Source: Planctomycetota bacterium (GTDB lineage: Bacteria; Planctomycetota; UBA1135). Taken from it: a DNA stretch of 46,496 nucleotides. Under the pieces are notes generated by a model. It was not told the DNA's origin. It made no database searches and saw only the letters and a program-made list of their open reading frames with translations. The DNA lies in NCBI GenBank assembly GCA_027020785.1, contig JALUVI010000098.1:1-46496 (forward strand), given 5' to 3'. Within the stretch, counting starts at the first letter, position 1. Each line of letters opens with the position of its first letter. Below are positions 33,738-42,042 of the stretch, piece by piece. The position numbers and the translations under genes were made by a program.

Positions 33738-36587
33738 TCAGTGGGCCTTGAGCCACTTCAGTTTGGCGGCGACGCTCGGGCCGGCGAACTCTTCCCCGAG
33801 GTCCGGAGCCTGACGCTCGAGGCCTTCGAGGATGCGCCTGTGGGCCCCGGCGTAGTCGGGGTCGACCTGACCCAGGCGGTAGGTCACGTAGATCTGCAGC
33901 ACGCGCGCCTCCCACCACGGGGCGTAGCGGAAGGGGCTGATCGGGGGATCCTTCCGACCGGCCTCGTAGGACGCGATCTGGACCAGCTCGTTGGCGGCTT
34001 CGGCGGCCTCGGTGAGGGCCTCGGCCGTGCCCTCGCCGGGCACTTCCATGATGCGGCCGTCCTTCTCGACCAGGAAGCCGGCCTTGACCATGACGGTGAA
34101 CTCCTTGACCCGGCGGTCGTTGGGGCGCGCCTGGCGCAGTCGGTCCACGATCGGTACGGCTTCGCCGACGCGCCGCTGTTCCAGCAGGGTGCGCACGAGT
34201 CGGACCTCCACGGCGAAGCGGTAGTCGTCGTTCAGCTCCGAGGCGTACTGGTCCAGGATGCGCCGCAGCAGTCCCTCGGCTTCCTCCCACTCGCCGAGCT
34301 GCAGGCGCAGGTCGGCTTCGGTGTAGAGGTTGGCCCAGGCCGGCCGCGTCGCCGCCTGGTTGTAGATGGACAGGTAGCGGACCGCCTTGGCCAGCGCCGC
34401 CGAGCGGTCGGCCGCGGTCTCGGCCGCGTTGGCCCGGTCCTGGAAGGACTTGTAGAGCTTGTACGCCGCCGAGGCCAGGCGCGTGGGCTTCGGTTCGCGC
34501 TCCTGGAGCGCGGCGAAGGCCCGCTCGGCTTCGTCGGGGCGCCCCAGCGCCAGCAGACCTTCGATCCTGAAGTCGAAGGCGGCGTCGGCGAGGTCCTTTT
34601 GCTCGGGGAAGCGCTCCTCGAAGCCCTCCAGGGCCTTCAGCATCTCTTCCCAGGCCTCGGTGTCGCCGAGCAGGGCCAGCTTGCGGTAGGTGCGTGCGAG
34701 GTAGAACGCCGCGGTCGGCACCTTCTCCTTGCGCGTCTTGCGCTCGAAGGGATCCTTGGGCGTGCGCTCCGGATCCGGAACCCACTCCTCGAGGTAGGTC
34801 TTCAGCAGGCGGATGGCCTCGTCGGCGTCCTCCCGGCGCCACTGGACGACGTCGTAGTGCGCGACGGCGCGTTGCACCAGTGCGGCCTCGGCGTAGCGAC
34901 TGGCCTCGGGGATGCGTTCGTAGGCCTGGATCGCCTGGTCGTAGGCGCGCAGCGCCTCCTTCACCTTGGCCGGATCCGGTTCCTTGGCCTTGCGCAGCGC
35001 CGAGGCGAGCCCCTGCGCCACCTTGTAGCGCGTCTCGGCGTTGCGCCAGGCGATGCTGTCCGGGGTCGCGCCGCCGAACTCGGAGACCGCGCGACTCGCC
35101 TTCTCGGCCCACTCCGACAGGACCGCATCGCTGGGACGGGAGCGGTAGATGACGTCGGCCTTGGCCTGCCAGGCCTTGGCGCAACGCAGCCCGTACTCTT
35201 CGTCGGTGGGGTAGCGCTCGGCCCCGGTCTGGTAGGCCAACGCGGCGAGCATCGGGAAGTCCAGCGCGTTCCAGGAGCGCCCCAGGTAGTAGAAGGTCCG
35301 GGCGCCGAACTCGGCCTCGTCGGGCGAACCGGCGAGGCGCGCGACCAGGCTGCGGAACAGGGTGATGGCGCGCTCGTAGTCCTCGTTGAAGAACGAGCCC
35401 TCACCGGCCTGATAGACCAGGTCCAGCGGGATCTCGGCGTCGGGCGGGGCCAGCTCGATGGCGTGGGCCATGACCGCGTTGGCCTCGAGTCGGAGCAGAC
35501 CGTTGGCGTTGTCGGTGGCGACCTGGTCGGCGATCTCCAACGCCTCGCGGATGCGGCCCTCGTCGGCCAGCTGCCGCGCCTGCATCAGCTGGATGCGGAA
35601 GCCGGGCTCGGAGACGGTGACGCCGGAATCGCGCAACCACGACTCGAAGTCGTCGAGGACCTCCTGGAACCGCTCTCGGGGCCCGGTCTTCTCCAGCAGC
35701 TGGAGCAGGCCGAAGTACGCGTCCTGGACGACGTCGCCGTAGTAGCCGCGGCTGCTCGGGTCGAGCTCGGGGCTGTCGAGGTACTCCTTGCCGGTCTCGA
35801 CGACGTACACGTAGTAGTCCTCGGCGTCGGAGTACTCGCCGCGCAGGGCGTAGGCGTCGCCGGTCAGTTTGTAGGCCCGCAGGCTCGCGACCGGCCCCGC
35901 GACCAGGGCGAAGCTCTCCAGGTGCGACAGCGCCTGCTGACTGTACTGGTCGCGTTCCAGCGAACCCGGCGGGTACAGCCGGGCCCAGGCGATGTAGGTC
36001 ATCGCGCGGAAGAACTGCGGGAAGTAGTAGTACTCGGCCTGGGCCGAGGTGTTCTCCTTGAGCGGATCGTTGCCCGGCAGGTTCTCCCACCAGTCGATCA
36101 GCGAGTTCATCGCGCGCAGCGCGGTCTTGAAGAAGGGCTCGGCGAACTCGAGCACCTCCTGGCGCTGCTCCTCGGTCAGCTCTCCGCTCAAGACCAGCTT
36201 CTCGACGTTCTGGGCGAAGGCGTAGGCGGTGGAACTCAACCGCGACTGCGCGCGTTGCGCCACGGCGCCCGCGGATTCGTCCTCGGTGATGCGTCCGTAG
36301 GCCTCGCCGGTCCGGGCCAGGAGCTCCAGCCGCTGCAGCGGATCGCGCTCGCGGTCGGCCTGGGCCTTGAGCACGTCGGCGAGCACCAGGTCGAGCTCGG
36401 CGCGCTCGGCTGCCGTGTCGGCCTTGGGGCGCTCCGCCTCGACGATGCGTTCGGCCCAGTGGGGGAGGCCGAAGTCCTTGGCGACGACGCGGGCCACGTC
36501 CGCGCTCTTGCGGATGGAGAGGTCGAAGTCGGGTTCCTGGACCGCGGCGAGCAGGCCCAGAGTGACGCCGGCCGTGAGGGCGAGCAT
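33738..36587 (-). CDS. Large periplasmic TPR-repeat protein
   Basis: 949 residues with a short N-terminal signal-like helix (MLALTAGVTLGLLAA), then all-helical TPR-like repeats throughout (YFPQFFRAMTYIAWARLYPP, YSDAEDYYVYVVETGKEYL, FNEDYERAITLFRSLVAR, WEEAEGLLRRILDQYAS). No catalytic motif. It starts 44 bases beyond a strong hairpin that ends the secretin A transcript, so it probably has its own promoter, which I cannot see clearly. Possibly a periplasmic spine between the ExbB/D motor and the secretins (inference from context). Confidence 0.85.
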   Translation of the reverse strand: MLALTAGVTLGLLAAVQEPDFDLSIRKSADVARVVAKDFGLPHWAERIVEAERPKADTAAERAELDLVLADVLKAQADRERDPLQRLELLARTGEAYGRITEDESAGAVAQRAQSRLSSTAYAFAQNVEKLVLSGELTEEQRQEVLEFAEPFFKTALRAMNSLIDWWENLPGNDPLKENTSAQAEYYYFPQFFRAMTYIAWARLYPPGSLERDQYSQQALSHLESFALVAGPVASLRAYKLTGDAYALRGEYSDAEDYYVYVVETGKEYLDSPELDPSSRGYYGDVVQDAYFGLLQLLEKTGPRERFQEVLDDFESWLRDSGVTVSEPGFRIQLMQARQLADEGRIREALEIADQVATDNANGLLRLEANAVMAHAIELAPPDAEIPLDLVYQAGEGSFFNEDYERAITLFRSLVARLAGSPDEAEFGARTFYYLGRSWNALDFPMLAALAYQTGAERYPTDEEYGLRCAKAWQAKADVIYRSRPSDAVLSEWAEKASRAVSEFGGATPDSIAWRNAETRYKVAQGLASALRKAKEPDPAKVKEALRAYDQAIQAYERIPEASRYAEAALVQRAVAHYDVVQWRREDADEAIRLLKTYLEEWVPDPERTPKDPFERKTRKEKVPTAAFYLARTYRKLALLGDTEAWEEMLKALEGFEERFPEQKDLADAAFDFRIEGLLALGRPDEAERAFAALQEREPKPTRLASAAYKLYKSFQDRANAAETAADRSAALAKAVRYLSIYNQAATRPAWANLYTEADLRLQLGEWEEAEGLLRRILDQYASELNDDYRFAVEVRLVRTLLEQRRVGEAVPIVDRLRQARPNDRRVKEFTVMVKAGFLVEKDGRIMEVPGEGTAEALTEAAEAANELVQIASYEAGRKDPPISPFRYAPWWEARVLQIYVTYRLGQVDPDYAGAHRRILEGLERQAPDLGEEFAGPSVAAKLKWLKAH

Positions 36588-36630
36588 GTTCCCTGGTGCG
36601 ATGGGGATGTCGGAGAAGGGCGGAAAGGAA

Positions 36631-36664
36631 GACGGCCGGAGACGACGCGGCGTCTCCGGCCGTC
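36631..36664 (-). terminator. Intrinsic terminator of secretin A
   Basis: A perfect 14-bp stem (GACGGCCGGAGACG and its complement, loop ACGCGG) starts 9 bases after the secretin A stop. On the minus strand it is followed by a pyrimidine-rich TTCCTTTCC. Confidence 0.8.
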
Positions 36665-36673
36665 GGGACGGAC

Positions 36674-39283
36674 CTAGAAGCCGCTCGGGAGCGGGCTCGG
36701 TTCGTGTTCCTGCGGGATGACGATGTTGGCCGTCAGCAGGATGATGAGGCGGCGGTAGCTCTCGTAGTTGCCCTGACGCGAGAAGAAGTAGGACAGGACC
36801 GGGATCTGCCCCAGGAAGGGCACGGTCGAGATCATCTCCTGCTGGTCGGCGATCTTCATGCCGCCGAGCATCAGGGTGCCGCCGTCCGGTACGAAGGCGC
36901 GGGCCCGGATCTTCTGCAGCTCGAGCTCGGGCAGCATCATGGTGACCGGGCTGCCGGTGCCGAGCGAGGTCTGGAAGGTCGGGATGGGCCGCTTCAGGGT
37001 GGCCACGGTCGGCCGCGCGTCGATCCAGACGAAGCGGCGGTCGGCGGTGACCACGGGGCGCACGTCGAGGTAGATGCCGTCGTTGGCGACCCGCACGATG
37101 GGGTCGGCGATGGCGGCGGCCGAGGCGATCTCGACGTTGAAGTCGGCGACGTAGCTGATCTGGTTGGCGACGACCAGGTTGGCCCGCGCCGTGTTGTAGA
37201 CCATCAGCTTGGGCTGGATGACCAGCTCGCTCCGCTTCGACTTCTCCACCGCACGCAGGATCATCTCCAGCTGGGTGTCGTCGAGCCAGGTGTACTGCAG
37301 CGACAGGCCGCCGGTGTTGGTCAGCACCGCGTCGTCACCGAGCGCGGTGTCGTACAGGTTCTCGGTGCGGCCGAGGATGTTGATGTCGTCGCTGGCTTCG
37401 CGGAAGAAGGCGCCGGGATCGTTGCCGGTGCCGATGGTGCCCGGCGCGTTGGGCGCACCGAAGTCGGTGCCGAAGTCGTCGAACACGTTGCTCGTGCCCT
37501 TGCCGGGGACGCCGACCGTGGAGTCGTTGCCGAGGCCGCGGAAGTCCACGCCGATGTCCTGCAGGAAGCTGTCCTCGACCTCGAGGAAGCGCACCGTCAC
37601 CTCGACCATGATGTTGGCCGGCTTGCGCAGGTCCTCCAGCAGCTGGGCCACCTGCTCCTGGACCTCACGGGTGTGGCGCACGATCAGGGTGCCGTGCTCC
37701 ACGGTCACCGTCTTCTGCTCGCCGTCCCACGAATCCGGCTCGATGACCTCCTGGATGGTCTCCAGGAGTTCGTCCTCGGTCAGGATGTTGGCCTCGGGTT
37801 CGGGCAGTTCCTCGGGCTCGGTGTCGATACCGCCGGACGGCACCAGGTTGAGCTCGGGCAGCACGAAGTCCTGCACCGGGCGCACGATGTCGCGCACCTC
37901 GTACTGGCGGGTCACCAGGTCGGTCTCGGCCTCCTCGGCGGTGACCACGTAGACCGCGCCGTTGCGGATGACGAACCGCACCTCGCGGTTGGTCAGGTCC
38001 TCCAGGATGGTCAGCAGCCGCGACACCGGGATGGCCTCCTTGAACACCAGGTTGATGGTCTTGAGGTCCTCGTCCACCTCGTCGCGCACGGTGGGGGAGA
38101 CCACGAAGTTCACCCCGGCCAACGACGACAGGTTGCGCGCGATCTCCTCGAGCGGCATGTCCTCGAAGCGGGGCACGACGCGGGTCTCGTCCAGCGCGGC
38201 CTGGATGGAGGCTTCGACCGGATCGGCGCGTTCCTCCTCCAGTGCGTCGTCCAGCGGCTTGCGCTTGTCCACGACGTTGCGCCAGTAGGAGACGTCGAAC
38301 TCGAGGCTGGACTTCGGCGGCACCACGTCCTCACGGAGCTCGTCGAAGGTCTTCTGCCACTCCCAAGCGAACTCCTCCGAGGTCTTCTCCGCGCGGTCGG
38401 CCATGGCCGCGTCCAGGGCGATGCGGCGCAGCTCCTCGGCCTCGGGGTTGCGCGGGTCCGCCTCGAGCAGCGCGTCGAGCGTCTCGACCGCGTCGTCGTA
38501 GAACCCCTTCTGGAATTGGGTGTTGGCCTGCTGCAGCAGGGTGCGCACGTAGTTCTCGCGGTACTCCTCGCGGGCGCGGCGCTCGGCGGCGGCCTCCTCG
38601 GCGGCGGCCGCGGTCTCGGCGGCGAGCCGCGCCGACTCGGCCGACGCCCGCGCCTGCTCCGCCTCCTGGAGGCGCGCCTCGACCAGCTGCAGGTCCACCC
38701 AGCCGCCGCCGGCGGTGGGGTTGACGGCGAGCGCCTCGCGGGCGGCGCGGTACGACGCGATGGCGGCGTCGTAGTCGCCGGCGGCCATGGCGCGGTCGCC
38801 TTCGGTCAGCAGCCCCTCGATGCGGATGCGCTGCGCCTGGCGCCGCCGTTCCGCCTGGCCGAGGGCGTCCTCGGACGACTCCCACTCCCAGGGCTGGCCG
38901 GCGAGGGCGGACTGGGCGCGCCGCAGCCCGTCGCGGGCGGCGACGTTCGCCGGGTCCAGGCGCTGCGCCTCGGCGTACTGGATCGCGGCGCCCTGGTAGT
39001 CGCCGCGCAGGAAGGCGTCGTCGCCGAGCTCCACGTACAGCCGTGCGAGCTCCTGACGCTTCTCCTTCTGCGCCGCGACGCGGTCGAGGAGTTCCCCGCC
39101 GTCCTGGTCGGCGGCGCCCGCTCCGGGCTCCTGTCCGAAGGCCATCTCGGTGGACTCGGTCCAGGCCGACTCGTCGGTGGGCGGCTCGTCTCCGGCGTCG
39201 GAGGACGAGCAGGCGAGGAGCAGGGGCAGGAGGCCCAGCGACAGGGCCGGGAGCAGCAGGAGGGACTTTCCGGGGGAGCGCAT
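36674..39283 (-). CDS. TPR-secretin fusion lipoprotein A
   Basis: Predicted outer-membrane pore, 869 residues, same architecture as secretin B. Lipoprotein signal ending LLLAC, with the same SSSD after the Cys. TPR/coiled-coil helices occupy about 60-320, including an Ala/Glu-rich stretch near 215-250. Periplasmic N-type domains at about 350-545 include LSSLAGVNFVVSPTV, FVIRNGAVYVVTAEE and VEHGTLIVRHTREVQEQV. The secretin core at about 550-855 includes FLQDIGVDFRG, AFVPDGGTLMLGGMK and VPFLGQIPVLSYFF (from 821). It has its own promoter (39358-39385) and terminator, so it is a single-gene unit next to the TPR/motor genes. Confidence 0.9.
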   Translation of the reverse strand: MRSPGKSLLLLPALSLGLLPLLLACSSSDAGDEPPTDESAWTESTEMAFGQEPGAGAADQDGGELLDRVAAQKEKRQELARLYVELGDDAFLRGDYQGAAIQYAEAQRLDPANVAARDGLRRAQSALAGQPWEWESSEDALGQAERRRQAQRIRIEGLLTEGDRAMAAGDYDAAIASYRAAREALAVNPTAGGGWVDLQLVEARLQEAEQARASAESARLAAETAAAAEEAAAERRAREEYRENYVRTLLQQANTQFQKGFYDDAVETLDALLEADPRNPEAEELRRIALDAAMADRAEKTSEEFAWEWQKTFDELREDVVPPKSSLEFDVSYWRNVVDKRKPLDDALEEERADPVEASIQAALDETRVVPRFEDMPLEEIARNLSSLAGVNFVVSPTVRDEVDEDLKTINLVFKEAIPVSRLLTILEDLTNREVRFVIRNGAVYVVTAEEAETDLVTRQYEVRDIVRPVQDFVLPELNLVPSGGIDTEPEELPEPEANILTEDELLETIQEVIEPDSWDGEQKTVTVEHGTLIVRHTREVQEQVAQLLEDLRKPANIMVEVTVRFLEVEDSFLQDIGVDFRGLGNDSTVGVPGKGTSNVFDDFGTDFGAPNAPGTIGTGNDPGAFFREASDDINILGRTENLYDTALGDDAVLTNTGGLSLQYTWLDDTQLEMILRAVEKSKRSELVIQPKLMVYNTARANLVVANQISYVADFNVEIASAAAIADPIVRVANDGIYLDVRPVVTADRRFVWIDARPTVATLKRPIPTFQTSLGTGSPVTMMLPELELQKIRARAFVPDGGTLMLGGMKIADQQEMISTVPFLGQIPVLSYFFSRQGNYESYRRLIILLTANIVIPQEHEPSPLPSGF

Positions 39284-39357
39284 CGTGCAGTCGTAGGGGG
39301 AAGCGAGCTCGGGTGACGCGGGGGCGCGGCACCGCCCGCCTCGGGAAGGGAGGTGGA

Positions 39358-39385
39358 ATCTTAGCGACCCCGCCGCCTCTGTCCA
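39358..39385 (-). promoter_or_regulatory. Sigma-70-like promoter of secretin A
   Basis: Minus strand TGGACA (39385-39380), 16-base spacer, TAAGAT (39363-39358), giving a leader of about 68 bases before the ATG at 39283. This is one of only two promoters in the window with a good -35. Confidence 0.6.
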
Positions 39386-39486
39386 TCGTGGAATGACCGG
39401 AGGAGGGCCGGACCGGCCTCGAGGCCCGGGCCGTGGGTCGGCCCCATGCGTCTCGGGGCGCACGGCGCCGGGACGGGTAGGGCCCC

Positions 39487-39537
39487 GACGCTCCGGGAGC
39501 CGCCGCGGCGGCGACCCCCATCCCTCCGTGGAGCGTC
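39487..39537 (-). terminator. Structured region after udg, probable terminator
   Basis: GACGCTCC (39487-39494) and GGAGCGTC (39530-39537) form an outer stem enclosing a perfect 14-bp palindrome (39499-39512). It begins 8 bases after the udg stop on the minus strand. The rest of the 262-base gap (39284-39545) holds only the secretin A promoter and GC-rich sequence in which I see no gene. Confidence 0.5.
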
Positions 39538-39545
39538 CCCGGCTT

Positions 39546-40328
39546 CTAGCGGGTCGGTCCGCTCCGGTTTCCCGTCCTTTCCACGGGCGGGCGCAGCCCG
39601 AGGTGGCGGAGGACCGCCTGGAGATCCGCCCAGCACGCGGCCTTGGCGGCCGGATTCCGCAGGAGGTAGGCCGGGTGGTAGGTGGCGACCACCGGGGGGC
39701 CGCCCCCGGGGCGTTCCAGCACCCGACCGCGCAGCGCCCCGAGCGGGGCGGTGCTGCCGAGGAGGGTCTGGGCGGCGTGGCGGCCGAGCGCGAGCAGGAG
39801 TTCGGGACGGACCAGTCGGATCTGCTCCTCGAGCCAGGGCGCGCAGGCGTCGCGTTCCTCGGGCTCGGGGTCGCGGTTGCCGGGCGGGCGGCACTTGAGC
39901 ACGTTGGCGACGAAGACCTCGCGGCGGGACAGCCCGAGCCCGCGCTCCAGGATGCGGTCCAGCAGCTGGCCGGCGGGGCCGACGAAGGGGCGGCCCTCGC
40001 GGTCCTCCACCGCGCCGGGGCCCTCGCCGACGACCATGAGGCGCGCCGTCGCGGGCCCTTCTCCGGGCACGGCGTGGGTCCGCAGCGCGCCCAGCGGGCA
40101 GCGGCGGCAGGCCGCGACGCCGGCGGCCACTGCGGCCAGGGCCGCGGCGGCGTCGTCCGCCGGGGCCGCGTCCCCGGTCGCCGCGGCGGTCCCGGCCGCC
40201 GTCGCTGCGCCGCCGTCGCCGCCCGCGGACGCGGGCCGGGCCAGCGGCGAGGCCCCGGCGCGGGCCAGCTGTCCCAGGAGCTCGGCCAGGGCGAGCCTCG
40301 GGTCGGGGTCGGCGGAGGGGGCGGGCAC
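39546..40328 (-). CDS. udg: Uracil-DNA glycosylase, family 4 (Fe-S)
   Basis: Removes uracil from DNA in base excision repair. About 260 residues from the GTG at 40328. Four cluster cysteines fit family 4: C74 and C77 (CRRC), C146 (LKCRPPGNRDP) and C162 (ERDACAPWL). Catalytic/binding motifs are GEGPGAVEDREGRPFVG and TYHPAYLLRNP. The first 60 residues are an Ala/Pro-rich extension not found in typical 200-residue members, so the true start may be further downstream. Confidence 0.92.
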   Translation of the reverse strand: MPAPSADPDPRLALAELLGQLARAGASPLARPASAGGDGGAATAAGTAAATGDAAPADDAAAALAAVAAGVAACRRCPLGALRTHAVPGEGPATARLMVVGEGPGAVEDREGRPFVGPAGQLLDRILERGLGLSRREVFVANVLKCRPPGNRDPEPEERDACAPWLEEQIRLVRPELLLALGRHAAQTLLGSTAPLGALRGRVLERPGGGPPVVATYHPAYLLRNPAAKAACWADLQAVLRHLGLRPPVERTGNRSGPTR

Positions 40329-40381
40329 GGCCCCAGTTTGCCTTTTCCCGAGGCCCTGCGTATCCTCGCCGTCCCACCGCG

Positions 40382-40960
40382 ATGGCACCCAGGAAACGGC
40401 ACCTCCTGGACCTCCTGCGGGAACGGGAGGCGACCGGGAGCGGCGCCGAGGGCGGCGCCCCGGCACCCCGCACGGCCCCCCGGCCCCGGAACGGTCCCCT
40501 CCTCCCGGCGTGGGCGGCCTACGCCGCGCTCGGGTTGGCCGCGGTGCTGGTCCTCGCGTTGGGCCTGCGCTTCCTCGGCGGCGGGGCTTCCGGGGGCGAC
40601 GCGCCCGAGCCCGGCGCCGCTGCGTCCGGCGTCTCCTCCGCGGCCGGGTCGGGAGCGGAGCCCGCCGCCGGGGCCCGCCCCTACGGCGTCCTCGCCATCA
40701 CCTTCTCCGGAGAGGAGAACCTCGAGCGGGCGCAACAGGTCGCCGCCGAACTCATGTATGATCTCGGGTTCCCGGACGTCGGGATCCGCCGTCTCCGCGA
40801 CGGCGACCGGGTGTTCTACGAGGTCTACGTCGGCCGAGCCGGCAGCCCCTCCGAGCTGGAGGACCTGTTGCAGCGGCTGCGCACGACCTCGCCGCCCTCC
40901 CGGCCCGGGGAGACCCCGTTCGCCGACGCCCTCGTCAAGCGCATCCCGAGTACGTCCTAG
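40382..40960 (+). CDS. Single-pass membrane protein with SPOR-like C-terminal domain
   Basis: 192 residues. A basic, Pro-rich cytoplasmic N-terminus is followed by one membrane helix at about 43-65 (AAYAALGLAAVLVLALGLRF), a Gly/Ala/Ser-rich linker and a C-terminal domain of about 85 residues. In that domain YGVLAITFSGEENLERAQQV and VFYEVYVGRAGS resemble the two strands of SPOR peptidoglycan-binding domains (VQVGSF and YRVRVGPF patterns). The SPOR assignment is by pattern only. TATCCT (40361-40366) lies 15 bases upstream. Confidence 0.72.
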   Translation: MAPRKRHLLDLLREREATGSGAEGGAPAPRTAPRPRNGPLLPAWAAYAALGLAAVLVLALGLRFLGGGASGGDAPEPGAAASGVSSAAGSGAEPAAGARPYGVLAITFSGEENLERAQQVAAELMYDLGFPDVGIRRLRDGDRVFYEVYVGRAGSPSELEDLLQRLRTTSPPSRPGETPFADALVKRIPSTS

Positions 40961-40985
40961 CCCGCTCCTCCGAGACCCGAGCGCC

Positions 40986-41273
40986 ATGTCCATCCACAAG
41001 TCCCTGCGCGTCCGCCGCGGCGCCCTCGCCGAGCGTTCCGTCCTGACCCGTCGCGAGCGGGTGGACCGTCTCCTCTCCGAGGGCAAGTTCGAGCCCGGCG
41101 CCTCGCCGATCGGCCTGCCCAAGGTGCGGACCCGCTTCAAGGTCCTGACCCGCAAGCAACTGAAGGCGCTGGCCGCGGCCGAGGCCGCCGCAGCCGCCGC
41201 CGCGGCCGCCGGCGACGAGGCCGACGAGAGCGGCGAGGCTGCGGACGCGTCCTCGCCCGAGGCCGAGGGCTGA
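40986..41273 (+). CDS. PVC-group small basic protein with Ala-rich acidic tail
   Basis: 95 residues. The first 60 (MSIHKSLRVRRGALAERSVL, then TRRERVDRLLSEGKFEPG and GLPKVRTRFKV) match the small basic protein family that I know from Planctomycetes, Verrucomicrobia and Chlamydiae (recalled as TIGR04137). Its function is unestablished, with a ribosome or RNA link suspected from charge and size. Here the core is followed by a poly-Ala segment and a Glu/Asp/Ser tail (residues about 60-95), which is unusual. It is a good lineage marker. Confidence 0.85.
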   Translation: MSIHKSLRVRRGALAERSVLTRRERVDRLLSEGKFEPGASPIGLPKVRTRFKVLTRKQLKALAAAEAAAAAAAAAGDEADESGEAADASSPEAEG

Positions 41274-41283
41274 TTCCCCGGCC

Positions 41284-42042
41284 ATGGCCGACCCCGGCCT
41301 CCACCTGGACGAGCTCTTCGTCAGCCTCCAGGGCGAGGGGGCGGAGCTCGGGCGCGTCCACGCCTTCCTGCGTCTCGGCGGCTGCCCGCTGCGCTGCCGC
41401 TACTGCGACACGCCGCGGTCGTGGCGTCGCCGCGGCGTCTGCGAGGTGCACCGCCGCGGCGGGATCGAACGCCGCGACAATCCCCTTCCCGGCGCCGAGG
41501 CGCTGGACCTGCTCGCCGAACTGTGCCGCGAGCGCGGGCTCGACCCGGCGTCGGTGCCGTTGGCGGTGACCGGGGGCGAGCCGCTGGAGCAGGCCGAGGC
41601 CCTGGCCGCGGTCCTGCCGCGCTGGCCCGGACCGCGGCTACTCGAGACCGCCGGCGTCCTGCCCGAGGCCCTGGCCCGGTTGCTGCCCCACCTGGACCTG
41701 GTCAGCCTCGACTGGAAGCTGCCCTCGACCCTGTCCGCGGGCGAGGACCTGCTCGCCCCCGCGGCCTGCCTGGCCCTGGCGCGCGCCCAGCCGCTGCTCG
41801 GGCTGTGGGTCAAGGTGGTGGTCCTCGCCGACACCCCGGACGCCGAACTCCGCGCCGCGCTCGAGCGGCTCGCCGCCCGGGCGCCCGGGGTCCGGGTCCA
41901 CCTGCAGCCGGCGACGCCGACCCCGCGCGGCCCCGAGCCGCCCGCGGCCGAGCGCCTGCTCGACCTGGCGGCGGCCGCCGCCGACCTCGACCTGGACCTC
42001 CGGGTCGTGCCCCAGCTCCACCCGGTCCTCGGCGTGCGATGA
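41284..42042 (+). CDS. queE: 7-carboxy-7-deazaguanine synthase (radical SAM)
   Basis: Radical-SAM enzyme of queuosine/7-deazaguanine synthesis converting carboxytetrahydropterin to CDG. 252 residues. LFVSLQGEGAELGRVHAFLR is the family N-terminus; the cluster cysteines are C34, C38 and C41 (CPLRCRYCDTP), and VTGGEPLEQ follows. No other que gene is in the window. The stop overlaps the der start (ATGA). Confidence 0.94.
   Translation: MADPGLHLDELFVSLQGEGAELGRVHAFLRLGGCPLRCRYCDTPRSWRRRGVCEVHRRGGIERRDNPLPGAEALDLLAELCRERGLDPASVPLAVTGGEPLEQAEALAAVLPRWPGPRLLETAGVLPEALARLLPHLDLVSLDWKLPSTLSAGEDLLAPAACLALARAQPLLGLWVKVVVLADTPDAELRAALERLAARAPGVRVHLQPATPTPRGPEPPAAERLLDLAAAAADLDLDLRVVPQLHPVLGVR

Noticed and set aside
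26484-39283. Type II secretion or type IV pilus locus
   Set aside because: Secretins are present, but no ATPase, platform protein, pseudopilin or prepilin peptidase is seen in the window.
40335-40340. CAAACT 6 bases before the udg GTG as another leaderless -10
   Set aside because: The first base of TAnnnT is missing and the udg start itself is uncertain.
41165-41215. GCC-rich stretch as a simple-repeat element
   Set aside because: It is the alanine-coding part of the small basic protein and shows no exact repeat unit of note.
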